Shown in pieces: positions 44,894 through 53,900 of a stretch of DNA of 64,000 bases. A model generated the notes under the pieces. It saw nothing but the letters and a program-made list of their open reading frames with translations. It did no database searches and was not told where the DNA came from. The DNA is taken from positions 186,001 through 250,000 of the forward strand of contig NZ_FQZF01000003.1 in the NCBI RefSeq assembly GCF_900141905.1, in the 5' to 3' direction. Within the stretch, counting starts at the first letter, position 1, and each line of letters opens with the position of its first letter. A program made the translations under genes and the position numbers. Origin of the DNA: Muricoccus roseus. Its GTDB lineage: Bacteria; Pseudomonadota; Alphaproteobacteria; Acetobacterales; Acetobacteraceae.

Positions 44894-45946
44894 TCATTCG
44901 GCCGCCAGCGCGACCTGGTCCAGGACCTTGCCGTCCCTGGTCACCGGCACCCCGTCCAGCATCACGGTGCAGTGGCGGAGCGGGATGTCGATATGGCAGG
45001 GCGTGTTGCGCGTGCCGCCCGCCTCGGTGTTCGGCCCCAGGGAGAAGAGGAAGTTGCCCGCGAAGGCACGCGCATCCATTCCGATCGTCTGCTCGCGGTC
45101 ATACAGGGAAAGAACGGACCAGCGCGCCCTGTCCTGCAACCCCCAGCCGATATGCGAGATCGCATAGGCCTCCGGGTCCTTGAAGCTCTCCATGTAGTCC
45201 TTCAGCAGGTCGGCATCGAGCCCACCCTCGATGCTCGTGGCGTAGCCATCCTTCACCGTCAGCACGATCCTGTCCTGCACATAGGACTTCTGCGGCAGCA
45301 GGATGTCGCCGCGGTCGATCACGATGGTGCCGTTCGACTTGCCCTCATTCGGCCAGGTGGCGAGAAAGCCGCTGGGCCAGTGGTCCCAGCGCCCGGGCGC
45401 ATCGACGAAGCCGTATTCCTCGAGCAGCGGATACTCGCCCACCGCGCAGCGCAGATCCGTGCCGGCGGGCGATGTCACATGCATCTCCTTCGCCGCCTTC
45501 AGCTTCTCCGCCGCCGCTTTCACGCGGATCTTGTCCTCCATGCTGGGCACCAGCCGCGCCAACACCTCGGGCGGCTCCACCGCGAGCAGCATGCGCGTGC
45601 CGGATTCCAGGATCTCGCCCTGTTCCGGGGAGAAGAGCAGCAGCATGAGGTCGAGCACGAGGTCGCTCGCCTTCAGCGCCGCCATGCCGGCCGGGTTCCC
45701 GGTCAGCGGCGTGTCACCCACGAAGGCCAGCGCGTCGCGGCTCAGGGAAGCCTCGCCATTCACCGGCGGCAGGTCTAGCCGGTTGACGATGGCCCCCATG
45801 CCCCGCGCGGCCACCATGGCGGTCGAAAGGGTCTGCGGATGCGTTGTCGGGCCCGTGAGCACCGTCACCACCTCACCGGATTTCAGCTGCGAGAGGGTGA
45901 GGACCTTCTTCCAGGCCTCGATCATGTCCGCATCGCTGATGGGCAT
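44894..45946 (-). CDS. nicX: 2,5-dihydroxypyridine 5,6-dioxygenase
   Basis: Fe(II) extradiol-type enzyme opening 2,5-dihydroxypyridine to N-formylmaleamate. The 350-residue protein matches what I recall of P. putida NicX in many blocks: SPEQGEILESGTRMLLAVEP, PPEVLARLVPS, AVGEYPLLEEYGF, PGRWDHWPSGFLATWPNEG. Its metal region includes ISHIGWGLQDRARW and the H-x-D of PCHIDIPLRHC. It is first in the nicX-importer-nicAB operon, with a TetR-type palindrome 24 bp before the ATG. The NicX-fold gene at 15.8 kb is a distant relative, not a duplicate. Confidence 0.94.
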   Translation of the reverse strand: MPISDADMIEAWKKVLTLSQLKSGEVVTVLTGPTTHPQTLSTAMVAARGMGAIVNRLDLPPVNGEASLSRDALAFVGDTPLTGNPAGMAALKASDLVLDLMLLLFSPEQGEILESGTRMLLAVEPPEVLARLVPSMEDKIRVKAAAEKLKAAKEMHVTSPAGTDLRCAVGEYPLLEEYGFVDAPGRWDHWPSGFLATWPNEGKSNGTIVIDRGDILLPQKSYVQDRIVLTVKDGYATSIEGGLDADLLKDYMESFKDPEAYAISHIGWGLQDRARWSVLSLYDREQTIGMDARAFAGNFLFSLGPNTEAGGTRNTPCHIDIPLRHCTVMLDGVPVTRDGKVLDQVALAAE

Positions 45947-45970
45947 GGGGCTGCGCCTTTCCGCTGGAAC

Positions 45971-45988
45971 TAACTGAGCGTACAGTTA
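45971..45988 (+). promoter_or_regulatory. Candidate TetR operator upstream of nicX
   Basis: TAACTGAGCGTACAGTTA: perfect 6-bp arms TAACTG/CAGTTA around a 6-bp centre. Lies in the divergent interval between nicX and the flavin-reductase-like gene, so it might control both. Matches 15/18 with the nicC site. Confidence 0.72.
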
Positions 45989-46120
45989 TGAAATCCGGAA
46001 CGGGAAGCGGAAAACAGCCTGACAACTTGGCGATCTCGGCCTTCCCGTTCCGATCCCGCCCATCTTGCATGCATCCGGCAGGACAGGTGACCATTTCCTG
46101 CACAGGATGAGGGACAGTCC

Positions 46121-46735
46121 ATGGACCAGCATTTCTACGAACCCCGCCTTGGCCATGGCCTGCCCCATGATCCCTTCAAGGCCATCGTCGCGCCGCGTCC
46201 CATCGGCTGGATCACCACGGTGGATGCGGAAGGCCGGGTGAACCTCGCCCCGTACAGCTTCTTCAACGCCTTCAACTCCAACCCGCCCATCGTCGGCTTC
46301 GCCAGCGAAGGCCGCAAGGACAGCCTGCGCAATGTGGAGGCCATTGGCGAGTTCGTCTGCAACCTCGCCACGCGGCCGCTGGCCGAGATGGTGAACCGCA
46401 GCAGCATCCCCCTGCCCCATGGCGAATCCGAGATGAGCTTCGCGGGGATCGAGGCCGCCCCGTCCCGCCTGGTGAAACCGCCTCGCGTCGCGAACACGCC
46501 CGCCGCGCTGGAATGCCGCGTGCTGCAGATCGTGCCGCTGAAGAACCTCGAAGGCGCGGAGGTGAACACGCATCTCGTGCTCGGCCAGGTGGTCGGCGTG
46601 CATATCGACCGCACCTATCTGAAGGACGGCATCTTCGACATCCGGGCGGCCCGCCCGATCGGCCGCTGCGGCTATCGCGGTGACTATGCGGAAGTGGGCG
46701 AGATGTTCGAGATGATCCGCCCCACCCTGCCGTGA
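46121..46735 (+). CDS. Flavin-reductase-like FMN-binding protein
   Basis: 204 residues of the flavin reductase-like split-barrel family: KAIVAPRPIGWITTVDAEG, NLAPYSFFNAFNSNPPIVGF, SLRNVEAIGEFVCNL, and LGQVVGVHID near the C-terminus. Members bind FMN and act as NAD(P)H:flavin reductases or as oxidoreductases on small molecules. It is divergent from nicX across 174 bp containing the candidate TetR site. NicC is a single-component FAD hydroxylase and does not need a reductase, so the role here is open. The LysR gene follows after 7 nt. Confidence 0.87.
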   Translation: MDQHFYEPRLGHGLPHDPFKAIVAPRPIGWITTVDAEGRVNLAPYSFFNAFNSNPPIVGFASEGRKDSLRNVEAIGEFVCNLATRPLAEMVNRSSIPLPHGESEMSFAGIEAAPSRLVKPPRVANTPAALECRVLQIVPLKNLEGAEVNTHLVLGQVVGVHIDRTYLKDGIFDIRAARPIGRCGYRGDYAEVGEMFEMIRPTLP

Positions 46736-46742
46736 TGCGCCG

Positions 46743-47675
46743 ATGCGGATGACGCTCGAACAGCTCCGCGTCTTCGTCGCCGTGGCGGAACGCCAGCACG
46801 TCACCCGCGCGGCGGAAGCGCTGCACCTCACCCAGTCCGCCGCCAGCGCCGCGATCGCGGCGCTGGAGGTCCGCAGCGGCGTGCGGCTATTCGACCGCGT
46901 CGGCCGCGGCATCGAGCTCACCGGCGCCGGCCGCGCCTTCCTGCCGGAAGCGCGCGCCGTCCTCGCCCGCGCGGAGGCGGCGGAGGCGGTACTGGCGGAA
47001 CTGGCCGGCCTCGGGCGCGGCATCCTGCCGGTCCATGCCAGCCAGACCATCGCCAGCTACTGGCTGCCCCGCCACCTCGTCGCCTTCCGCCGCGCCCATC
47101 CCGGCATCGCCGTGCCACTTTCCATCGGCAACACGGCCCAGGTCGCGGCGGCGGTCAGCGCGGGCACGGCGGAACTCGGCTTCGTGGAAGGCGCGCTGGA
47201 CGAGCCGCTCCTCCTCGCCCGCACCGTGGCCATGGACCAGCTTGTCGTGGTCGTCGCGCCCGCCCATCCCTGGGCCACGCACCCGCCGGCCGACCTCGCC
47301 GCGCTGGCGCGGGACGGCGAATGGGTGCTGCGCGAAAAGGGCTCCGGCACGCGCTCCGCCTTCGAGGATTCCCTTCGCGCCAGTGGGCTGGAACCGCAGG
47401 CGCTGAAGGTCACGCTGGAACTGCCCTCCAACGAATCCGTGCGCGGCGCGGTGGAGGCCGGGCTCGGCGCCACCGCGATCTCCGCCTCGGTCGCCGCGCC
47501 CAGCATCGAAGCCGGGCTGCTCCACCGCGTGCCCATCGCCCTGCCCGAGCGCGCCTTCCAGGTGGTGTGGCACCGCGACCGCCCCCCCAGCCGCGCGGCC
47601 CAGGCCCTGCTCGCTCTGCTGCCCGCGGAGGCGGAGCCTAGGCCACGCCAAGCAGCCGGATCAGCCCCAGGCTGA
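46743..47675 (+). CDS. LysR-family regulator (CysB/YeiE-like)
   Basis: 310 residues. N-terminal HTH MTLEQLRVFVAVAERQHVTRAAEALHLTQSAAS, then the LysR substrate-binding domain (VHASQTIASYWLPRHLVAF, FVEGALDEPLLLARTVAMDQLVVVV, EKGSGTRSAFEDSL). The neighbouring gene encodes a YeiH-type exporter; in many bacteria YeiE-like LysR proteins sit beside YeiH, supporting that pairing. Here the two genes are convergent and overlap by 38 nt at their 3' ends, unlike the usual divergent arrangement. Start at 46743 or at the Met two codons later. Confidence 0.88.
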   Translation: MRMTLEQLRVFVAVAERQHVTRAAEALHLTQSAASAAIAALEVRSGVRLFDRVGRGIELTGAGRAFLPEARAVLARAEAAEAVLAELAGLGRGILPVHASQTIASYWLPRHLVAFRRAHPGIAVPLSIGNTAQVAAAVSAGTAELGFVEGALDEPLLLARTVAMDQLVVVVAPAHPWATHPPADLAALARDGEWVLREKGSGTRSAFEDSLRASGLEPQALKVTLELPSNESVRGAVEAGLGATAISASVAAPSIEAGLLHRVPIALPERAFQVVWHRDRPPSRAAQALLALLPAEAEPRPRQAAGSAPG

Positions 47676-48696
47676 TCACGCCCAGCACCAGCAGCGAGGC
47701 CACGGCCGAGGCCGTCACCCGCCCGCCCGAGCGCGCCACCGTCCGCACATCCACCCCAAGTCCCAGCGCCGCCATGGAGAGGATGGTCAGCGCCGTGGCC
47801 AGCAACGCCATCGGGCCCAGCAGGAAGCCTGGCACCAGCCCGAGGGAGCGAAGGGCTGCCAGGCCGAGGAAGCCGATGATGAACCAGGGCACCAGCCGGT
47901 GCAGGGGCGGGCGGCCCGGCGCCGGGCGGTCCCCGGCCGTCACCTCGCCGGGGGCCGCCGGCTCCTCCCGCAGGCGCGGGGCCAGCAGGGAAAGGACCAG
48001 CACCACCGGCCCGAGCATCAGCACGCGCACCAGCTTCACCAGCGTGCCCACCTGCACGCTCAACGCGCCCACCGGCGCCGTGGCCGCCAGAACCTGCGGC
48101 ACGGCATAGACGGTCAGTCCCGCCAGGACGCCATACTGCTCCAGGCTCAGACCCAGCACCGGCACCAGCAGCGGCAGGCTGAGCACCACCACCACGCCCA
48201 GCACCGCCGTGAAGGCAATGGAGGAGGCCACGTCCTCCCCGTCCGCCCCGACCACCGGCGCCACCGCCGCGATGGCCGAATTGCCGCAGATGGAATTGCC
48301 GCAGGCCACCAGCACCGCCATCCGCCGGGGCAGGCCGAACAGCCGGCACAGCCCGTAGCTGACGGTGATCGCCACCGCGACCACCACCGCGATGCCCAGC
48401 AGCAGCCACGGCCCGACCGTGAGGATCGTCGCCGCACTCAGCGAGGCACCGAGCAGCACCACCGCCACCTCCAGCAGCATCTTGGCCGAGAAATCGATCC
48501 CGGGCTTCCAGCGAGGCCCCGGCTTCCAGGCGGTCCGCACCACCGTGCCCAGCAGGATGGCCAGCACGAGCGCCTCCAGCCAAGCGCGGCCGAACAACGC
48601 CTCCTCCACCCGCGCCAGCCCCAGGGCGGCCAGCGTCACCCCGGCACAGAGCAGGATTCCGGGCATCAGGCGCGAAAAGGATTTGGTGAGCGGCAT
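47638..48696 (-). CDS. YeiH-family putative sulfate exporter
   Basis: Inner-membrane protein of 352 residues (UPF0324/YeiH) with about ten hydrophobic helices. Conserved blocks are KPGPRWKPGIDFSAKMLLEVAV, VACGNSICGNSAIAAVAPVV and YAVPQVLAATAPVG. The family is predicted to export sulfate or a related anion, without firm biochemical proof in general. The start MPLTKSFSRLMPGILLCAG is clear. An inverted repeat lies 44-94 bp upstream and may bind the neighbouring LysR protein. Confidence 0.9.
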   Translation of the reverse strand: MPLTKSFSRLMPGILLCAGVTLAALGLARVEEALFGRAWLEALVLAILLGTVVRTAWKPGPRWKPGIDFSAKMLLEVAVVLLGASLSAATILTVGPWLLLGIAVVVAVAITVSYGLCRLFGLPRRMAVLVACGNSICGNSAIAAVAPVVGADGEDVASSIAFTAVLGVVVVLSLPLLVPVLGLSLEQYGVLAGLTVYAVPQVLAATAPVGALSVQVGTLVKLVRVLMLGPVVLVLSLLAPRLREEPAAPGEVTAGDRPAPGRPPLHRLVPWFIIGFLGLAALRSLGLVPGFLLGPMALLATALTILSMAALGLGVDVRTVARSGGRVTASAVASLLVLGVISLGLIRLLGVA

Positions 48697-48740
48697 CAGG
48701 GGCTTCCTTGGGCGGCCGGGAAGCTGAGCTGCCGGGAGCC

Positions 48741-48790
48741 ATTCATCAAACAGATGGGATCGATGAAACCAAACTGTAATACTGATGAAT
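48741..48790. promoter_or_regulatory. Inverted repeat upstream of yeiH
   Basis: ATTCATCA at 48741-48748 and its complement TGATGAAT at 48783-48790, separated by 34 bp, in an AT-rich patch before the YeiH gene. Possible LysR binding region. Confidence 0.35.
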
Positions 48791-48806
48791 TCTCAGGGCC
48801 GTGCGG

Positions 48807-49451
48807 CTACTTCGTCCCGAACAGCCGGTCGCCCGCATCCCCGAGCCCCGGGCGGATATAGGCATGCTCATCAAGCGCCCGGTCCACCGCGCAGGCGAAA
48901 ACCGGCACGTCCGGATGCGCCGCCGCCAGCACCGAAAGCCCCTCCGGCACCGCCAGCAGGCAGGCGAAGCGCAGGTTGTTGCAGCCCGCGGCCTTCAGCC
49001 GGCCCAGCGCGGCCGAGGCCGAATGGCCCGTCGCCAGCATCGGGTCCACCACGATCACCAGCCGCTCCGCCACGTCCTCGGGCAGCTTCAGATAGTACTC
49101 GACCGGCCGCTGTGTCGCCGGGTCCCGGTAGAGCCCCACATGCCCCACGCGCGCGGAGGGCACGAGGTCCAGCATCCCCGAGGCGATCCCGTCCCCCGCC
49201 CGCAGGATGGAGACGATGCACAGCTTCTTGCCGGCGATGGAGGGCGCCATCATCGGCTCCAGCGGAGTGTCGATCGGCACGCGCTCGATCGGCAGGTCCC
49301 GCGTCAGCTCATAGGCCATCAACAGGCTGACCTCGCGCGCCAGCGAGCGGAACTCGCCCGTGGAGGTCTCCCGCCGCCGCATGATGGTCAGCTTGTGCTG
49401 CACCAACGGGTGGGTGAGCACGGTCAGCCTGGGATGAAAGGTCTGGTCCAT
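48807..49451 (-). CDS. upp: Uracil phosphoribosyltransferase
   Basis: Pyrimidine salvage: uracil + PRPP to UMP. The 214-residue protein has the family N-terminus [18 protein letters not shown], the [21 protein letters not shown] loop, the PRPP motif [14 protein letters not shown] and the C-terminal uracil-binding [16 protein letters not shown]. The ATG at 49451 ([10 protein letters not shown]) fits the family length of 208-215; the frame extends further upstream with Arg/Ala-rich non-conserved sequence. Divergent from kdsD. Confidence 0.97.
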   Translation of the reverse strand: MDQTFHPRLTVLTHPLVQHKLTIMRRRETSTGEFRSLAREVSLLMAYELTRDLPIERVPIDTPLEPMMAPSIAGKKLCIVSILRAGDGIASGMLDLVPSARVGHVGLYRDPATQRPVEYYLKLPEDVAERLVIVVDPMLATGHSASAALGRLKAAGCNNLRFACLLAVPEGLSVLAAAHPDVPVFACAVDRALDEHAYIRPGLGDAGDRLFGTK

Positions 49452-49698
49452 GGTCGCGCGGCTCCCTCTCGCCCGCGGCCCCTGGCTCGGCGCCGCGCCG
49501 CCCCCATAGCGCGCCGACGTGGCGCCAAGCCAGGGGCCCGCCCGGCGAAACCGCCGGCCCTCCATGCGCGCCCGGGTGTCGCCAGCACGGCCCGATGGGG
49601 TCTATAGGGGCCGCCCATGCGCCGGGCCCTCCACCCGCGCCGGCGCACCGCGCCCACGGCCCGCCCGCCGGCCCCGCGCCACGAAGGACCCGCCCTCG

Positions 49699-50694
49699 AT
49701 GGACCAGCAGCCCCAGACCACCGACGCGCTGCCCTCAGCCCTCGACGACGCCCGCAAGACCCTGGGCCTGGAGGCGGAAGGGCTGGAGGCGCTGTGCGAC
49801 GCCCTGGACGGCCCGCTGGGCGCCCGCTTCGAGGAGGCCGTCACCGCCATCGGCCAGGCCGGCGGCCGCGTGATCGTCACCGGAATGGGCAAGTCCGGCC
49901 ATGTCGGCCGCAAGATCGCGGCGACCTTCGCCTCCACGGGCACCCCCGCCTATTTCGTCCACCCGGCCGAGGCCAGCCACGGCGACCTTGGCATGATCGG
50001 CGACGACGACGTCGTCCTCGCCCTCTCCTGGTCCGGGGAGGCGCCGGAACTGGCGGATACCATCGCCTATGCCCGGCGCTGGGGAATCACCCTCATCGCC
50101 ATCACCTCCCGCGCCACCGGCGCGCTCGGCGCGGCGGCCGATATCCCCCTGATCCTGCCGATCATGCCGGAGGCGTGCCCGAACGGCCTAGCGCCCACCA
50201 CCTCCACCACCATGCAGATGGCCATCGGCGACGCGCTCGCCGTCGCCCTCCTCTCCCGCCGCGGCTTCTCGGCCCAGGACTTCCGGCGCTTCCACCCCGG
50301 CGGCAAGCTCGGCTCCCAGCTCCGCAAGGTGCGGGAGGTGATGCACACGGGCGACGCCGTGCCGACGGTGGCGGAGAACGCCACTCTCTCCCGCGCCATC
50401 ATGGAAATGACCGGCAAGCGCTTCGGCACCACCGCCGTAGTGGACGACCAAGGCCAGCTCGTGGGCGTGGTGACGGACGGCGACCTCCGCCGCGCCTTCC
50501 AGGCCGGCTTCAAGGACGGGCCGGTGCGCGAGGCCATGTCCCGCCAGCCCCGCACCATCGGGCCCGACGCACTGGCCGAGGAGGCGCTGTCCCTGATGAA
50601 CGAGCGCCGCATCACCAGCCTTTTCGTGCTGGAGAACGGCCGGCCGGCCGGGATCCTGCACCTGCACGACCTGCTGCGGATCGGGGTGGCCTGA
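49699..50694 (+). CDS. kdsD: Arabinose-5-phosphate isomerase (KpsF/GutQ family)
   Basis: Makes D-arabinose 5-phosphate from ribulose 5-phosphate for Kdo and lipopolysaccharide synthesis. 331 residues: an SIS domain (VIVTGMGKSGHVGRKIAATF, STGTPAYFVHPAEASHGDLG, TTSTTMQMAIGDALAVALL) and two CBS domains (VMHTGDAVPTVAENATL, MSRQPRTIGPDALAEEAL). The ATG at 49699 is supported by AAGGA upstream and the normal N-terminal length; an upstream in-frame extension is Pro/Arg-rich and not family-like. The usual partners kdsC and lptCAB are not adjacent. Repeat copy B follows directly. Confidence 0.96.
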   Translation: MDQQPQTTDALPSALDDARKTLGLEAEGLEALCDALDGPLGARFEEAVTAIGQAGGRVIVTGMGKSGHVGRKIAATFASTGTPAYFVHPAEASHGDLGMIGDDDVVLALSWSGEAPELADTIAYARRWGITLIAITSRATGALGAAADIPLILPIMPEACPNGLAPTTSTTMQMAIGDALAVALLSRRGFSAQDFRRFHPGGKLGSQLRKVREVMHTGDAVPTVAENATLSRAIMEMTGKRFGTTAVVDDQGQLVGVVTDGDLRRAFQAGFKDGPVREAMSRQPRTIGPDALAEEALSLMNERRITSLFVLENGRPAGILHLHDLLRIGVA

Positions 50695-50728
50695 GCTCGG
50701 CGCACTCTGTGTTCTGAACTGACGGTCT

Positions 50729-50978
50729 ATCCCGGGGAGAGGACGAAGGAATTCTTCCTCTCCCCGGACCCCTCACCATCATCTTTTTCTTTGAGTTGAA
50801 ATCACTCGGTTGCCGGTGCGCCTGAGGTCTTGGACCTCAGGCGACTGCAAAGCCAGAATCAGCACCCTACAACCAGAGACCCCACTAATCCGGGGCATCC
50901 ACGGCAGTCCGATCGCGGGGTCCGGGGTGGCCGCGGCCACCCCGGCGAAGGGGGTCTGGGGGAAGCGGCGCTTCCCCC
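50729..50978 (-). repeat. Multi-hairpin intergenic repeat, copy B
   Basis: Minus-strand copy of the element at 25676-25908, filling the gap between convergent kdsD and smc. Read on the minus strand the order is the same. Hairpin 1 is GGGGGAAGC/GCTTCCCCC (50978-50958). Hairpin 2 is a perfect 24-nt palindrome (50945-50922), hairpin 3 is CGCCTGAGGTC/GACCTCAGGCG (50843-50819) and hairpin 4 is CCGGGGAGAGGA/TCCTCTCCCCGG (50767-50732). Hairpins 3 and 4 share arm sequences with copy A, while hairpins 1 and 2 differ in sequence but still pair. It may serve as terminator for both genes. Confidence 0.85.
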
Positions 50979-50986
50979 GGCCGCGT

Positions 50987-53900
50987 CTAGACCGCCCCCG
51001 CCTCCGCCAGCTCCACCGCGCGTCCCAGATCGACGCTGAGCAGCCGTGAGACCCCGCGTTCCTGCATCGTCACGCCGTAGAGCCGGTGCATCTTCGCCAT
51101 GGTCAGCGGATGGTGGGTGACAACGAGGAAGCGCGTGCCGCCTTCCGTCATCGCCTCCAGCAGGTTGCACAGCCGCTCGACATTCGCGTCGTCCAGCGGC
51201 GCGTCCACCTCGTCGAGCACGCAGACCGGCGCCGGCTGGCACTTGAACACGGCGAAAATGAGCGAAAGCGCCGTCAGCGCCTGCTCCCCGCCTGACAGCA
51301 GCGAGAGCGAGGAGAGCTTCTTGCCCGGCGGCTCGGCATAGATCTCCAGCCCGGCATCGAGGATATCGTCGGAGCCGACCAGCGCCAGATGCGCCCGGCC
51401 GCCGCCGAACAGGCGCGTGAACAGCGCGCGGAACTCGCCGTCCACCCGCTCGAACACGGCGCGCAGCCGCTCCCGCCCCTCGCGGTTCAGATGCCCGATG
51501 GAGCCGCGCAGCTTGGCGATGGCGTGGCCGATCTCCTCGCGTTCCTTCTCCAGGTTGGCCAGGCGCTCCTCCACCTCCGCCATCTCCACCTCGGCGCGGA
51601 GGTTGACGGGGCCCATCTCCTCGCGCTCGCGGGCCAGGCGCTCCGCCTTGCGGCGGGCCTTCTCCTCGGCGGCGTCGGACAGGTCCTCGGGCGGCTCGGG
51701 CAGCTCGGTATCCGGACCCAGCCGCTCCAGGATGCGGGTCGCGACCGAGCGTCCCTCATCCTCGGCACGGGCCGCGGCGCCGTCGGCGCGGGCCTGGGCC
51801 TCGCGGGCGGCGGCGAAGGCGGCATCGGCCAGGCGGCGGGCCTCGGCCGATTCGCGGGCTTCCGTCTCGGCGGCGGCCAGGGCCTGGGCGGCCTCGGCAT
51901 GGGCGGCCTCCACCTCCGCCAGCATCCGGGCGGCGCTCGCCAGCAGCGCCGCGGCTTCCTCCGGCGCCTCGGCGGCGGCAGCGGCCTCGATGGCCGCGGC
52001 CTCCTGGCGCGCACTCAGCTCGATCAGCCGGGCGGCGGCATCGGCCCGCCGGCCGGCCCAAGAGGCCGCTTCTTCCTCCAGCGCCGCGCGCCGTTCGGAA
52101 AGCCGCTCGGCCTCGGCCTCCAGCGCCAGCCGGGCGGCGCGGGCCTCGGCCTCCTCGCGCCGGGCCTCGGCCAGGGCCGTGCGGGCCGCCAGGGCCAGCG
52201 CGCGCGCCTGTTCGGGATCGGCGTTCCCCGCCCCGGCCTCCTCGACGGCGGCGCGGGTGGCCTCGGCCTCGGCGCGCTGCTCCGCCAGGCGGGCGATCTG
52301 CGGCTCCAGCGCAGCCAGCCGGCCCTCCGCCGCCGCCGCGCGGGCCGCGAGGGCGGATTGGGCGCTGCGCGCCGCATCCAGCCGGTTCTCCGCCGCGCGA
52401 CGGGCCTGGCGGGCCGCTTCCTCGGCCGCCGTAGCATTCCGCAGCGCCGCCACGGCCGCATCCCGCGCGGCACGGGCGGCCGCGGCATCCGGCACGGCAG
52501 CCTGGGCGGCCTTCGCGGCGTCCAGCAGCGTCTCGGCCTCGGCACGCTCGGCCGCGGCCCGCTCCAGCGCGGGCGCCAGGGCGGTCAGCCGGCTATCGGC
52601 CAGCGCCGCGCTGGCGGCGAGGCGGGAGGCCTCCTGCCGCGCACGCCCCAACCGCGCCTCCGCCTCGCGCCGGGCGTTGCGGGCGGCCTGCTCGGCGGCC
52701 GATGCCGCGGCCTCGGCGGTCCTGGCGGCCTCGGCCCCGGCGCGGGCCGTGGCGAGGGCGGCCTCGGCCGCATCCCGGGCGGCTTCCCGCGCGCGCAGGC
52801 GGTTGCGCTGGCGCAGGCGCTCGGCCCCGGCGCTCGGCGCGCCCGGATTCGCCCCATGCCCGTCCCAGCGCCAGAAGCCGCCGCTACGGGCGACCAGCGC
52901 CTGGCCGGGCGCGAGCGTGGCCTGCATCGCCGGCCCGCGCGCCTCATCCTCGATCAACCCGATCTGCGATAGCGCCCTCGCCAGCTCCGGCGGCGCCTGG
53001 ACGAGATCGGCGAGCGGCGTGGCCCCTTCCGGCAGGGGGCGCGGCCCATCCAGCGGCGGCAGGCTGCGCCAATGGCGCGGCGCCTTGGGGTCGGCCGGGG
53101 ATTCCAGCGCCTCCCCGAAGGCCGCGCCCAGCGCGGCTTCCAGCCCCGGCGGCACGGCCACGGAATCGAGAATCGGCGCGGCCGTCCCGCTATCTCCGGC
53201 CCGCAAGAGGGCGGCGAGGCCCTGGGCCTCGGCAGCGGCGCGGGCACGGGTGGCGCCCGCCTCGGATTCAGCGGACCGCGCGCGGGAAAGGGCCGAGGCG
53301 GCGGCGGAACGGGCCAGTTCGGCATCGGTCAGCGCCTCCGCCGCGGCCTCGGCGGCCCGGGCGGCCTCGGCCTCCTCGCGGCGGGCGGCCTCCTGGCGCT
53401 CAGCCGGGATGCAGGCGGCCAGGGCCTGCTCATGCTCCCGCTTCAGCCGCTCATGGCCCTCGGTCGCGCGGCGGGCGCGCTCTGCGGCGGCCCGTGCGGC
53501 CTCGCGGGCGGCCGCTTCGTCGGCCTCGGCGGCGGCGGCGGCGCGACGGGCATCGGCCTCCGCGGCGGCCGCGGCGGCACGCGCCGCCTCGGCTCGCTCG
53601 AAGTCGCCGCGGGCGGTCGCCAGCGCGGCATCGGCATTCCCGGCCTCCGCCGCGGCGCTGGAAAGCGCCTCGGGCGAGACATTGGCCGCTCGCGCCTTGG
53701 CGCGCTCCTCCTCCAGCCGGGCCGATTCGGCCTCCAGCCGGCGCAGATTCGCCTCGGCGGCGCGGCGCGCATCCTGGAACCGCTCGAAGGCCAGCGCGGC
53801 CTCGGCGGCGGCCTCGGCCGCGCGCTCCGCCTCGGCCTCCGCCCCGCGGGCGGCATCCTCCGCCAGGGCGAGGCGCTCGGCCACCGCCTCGGCGCGGGCC

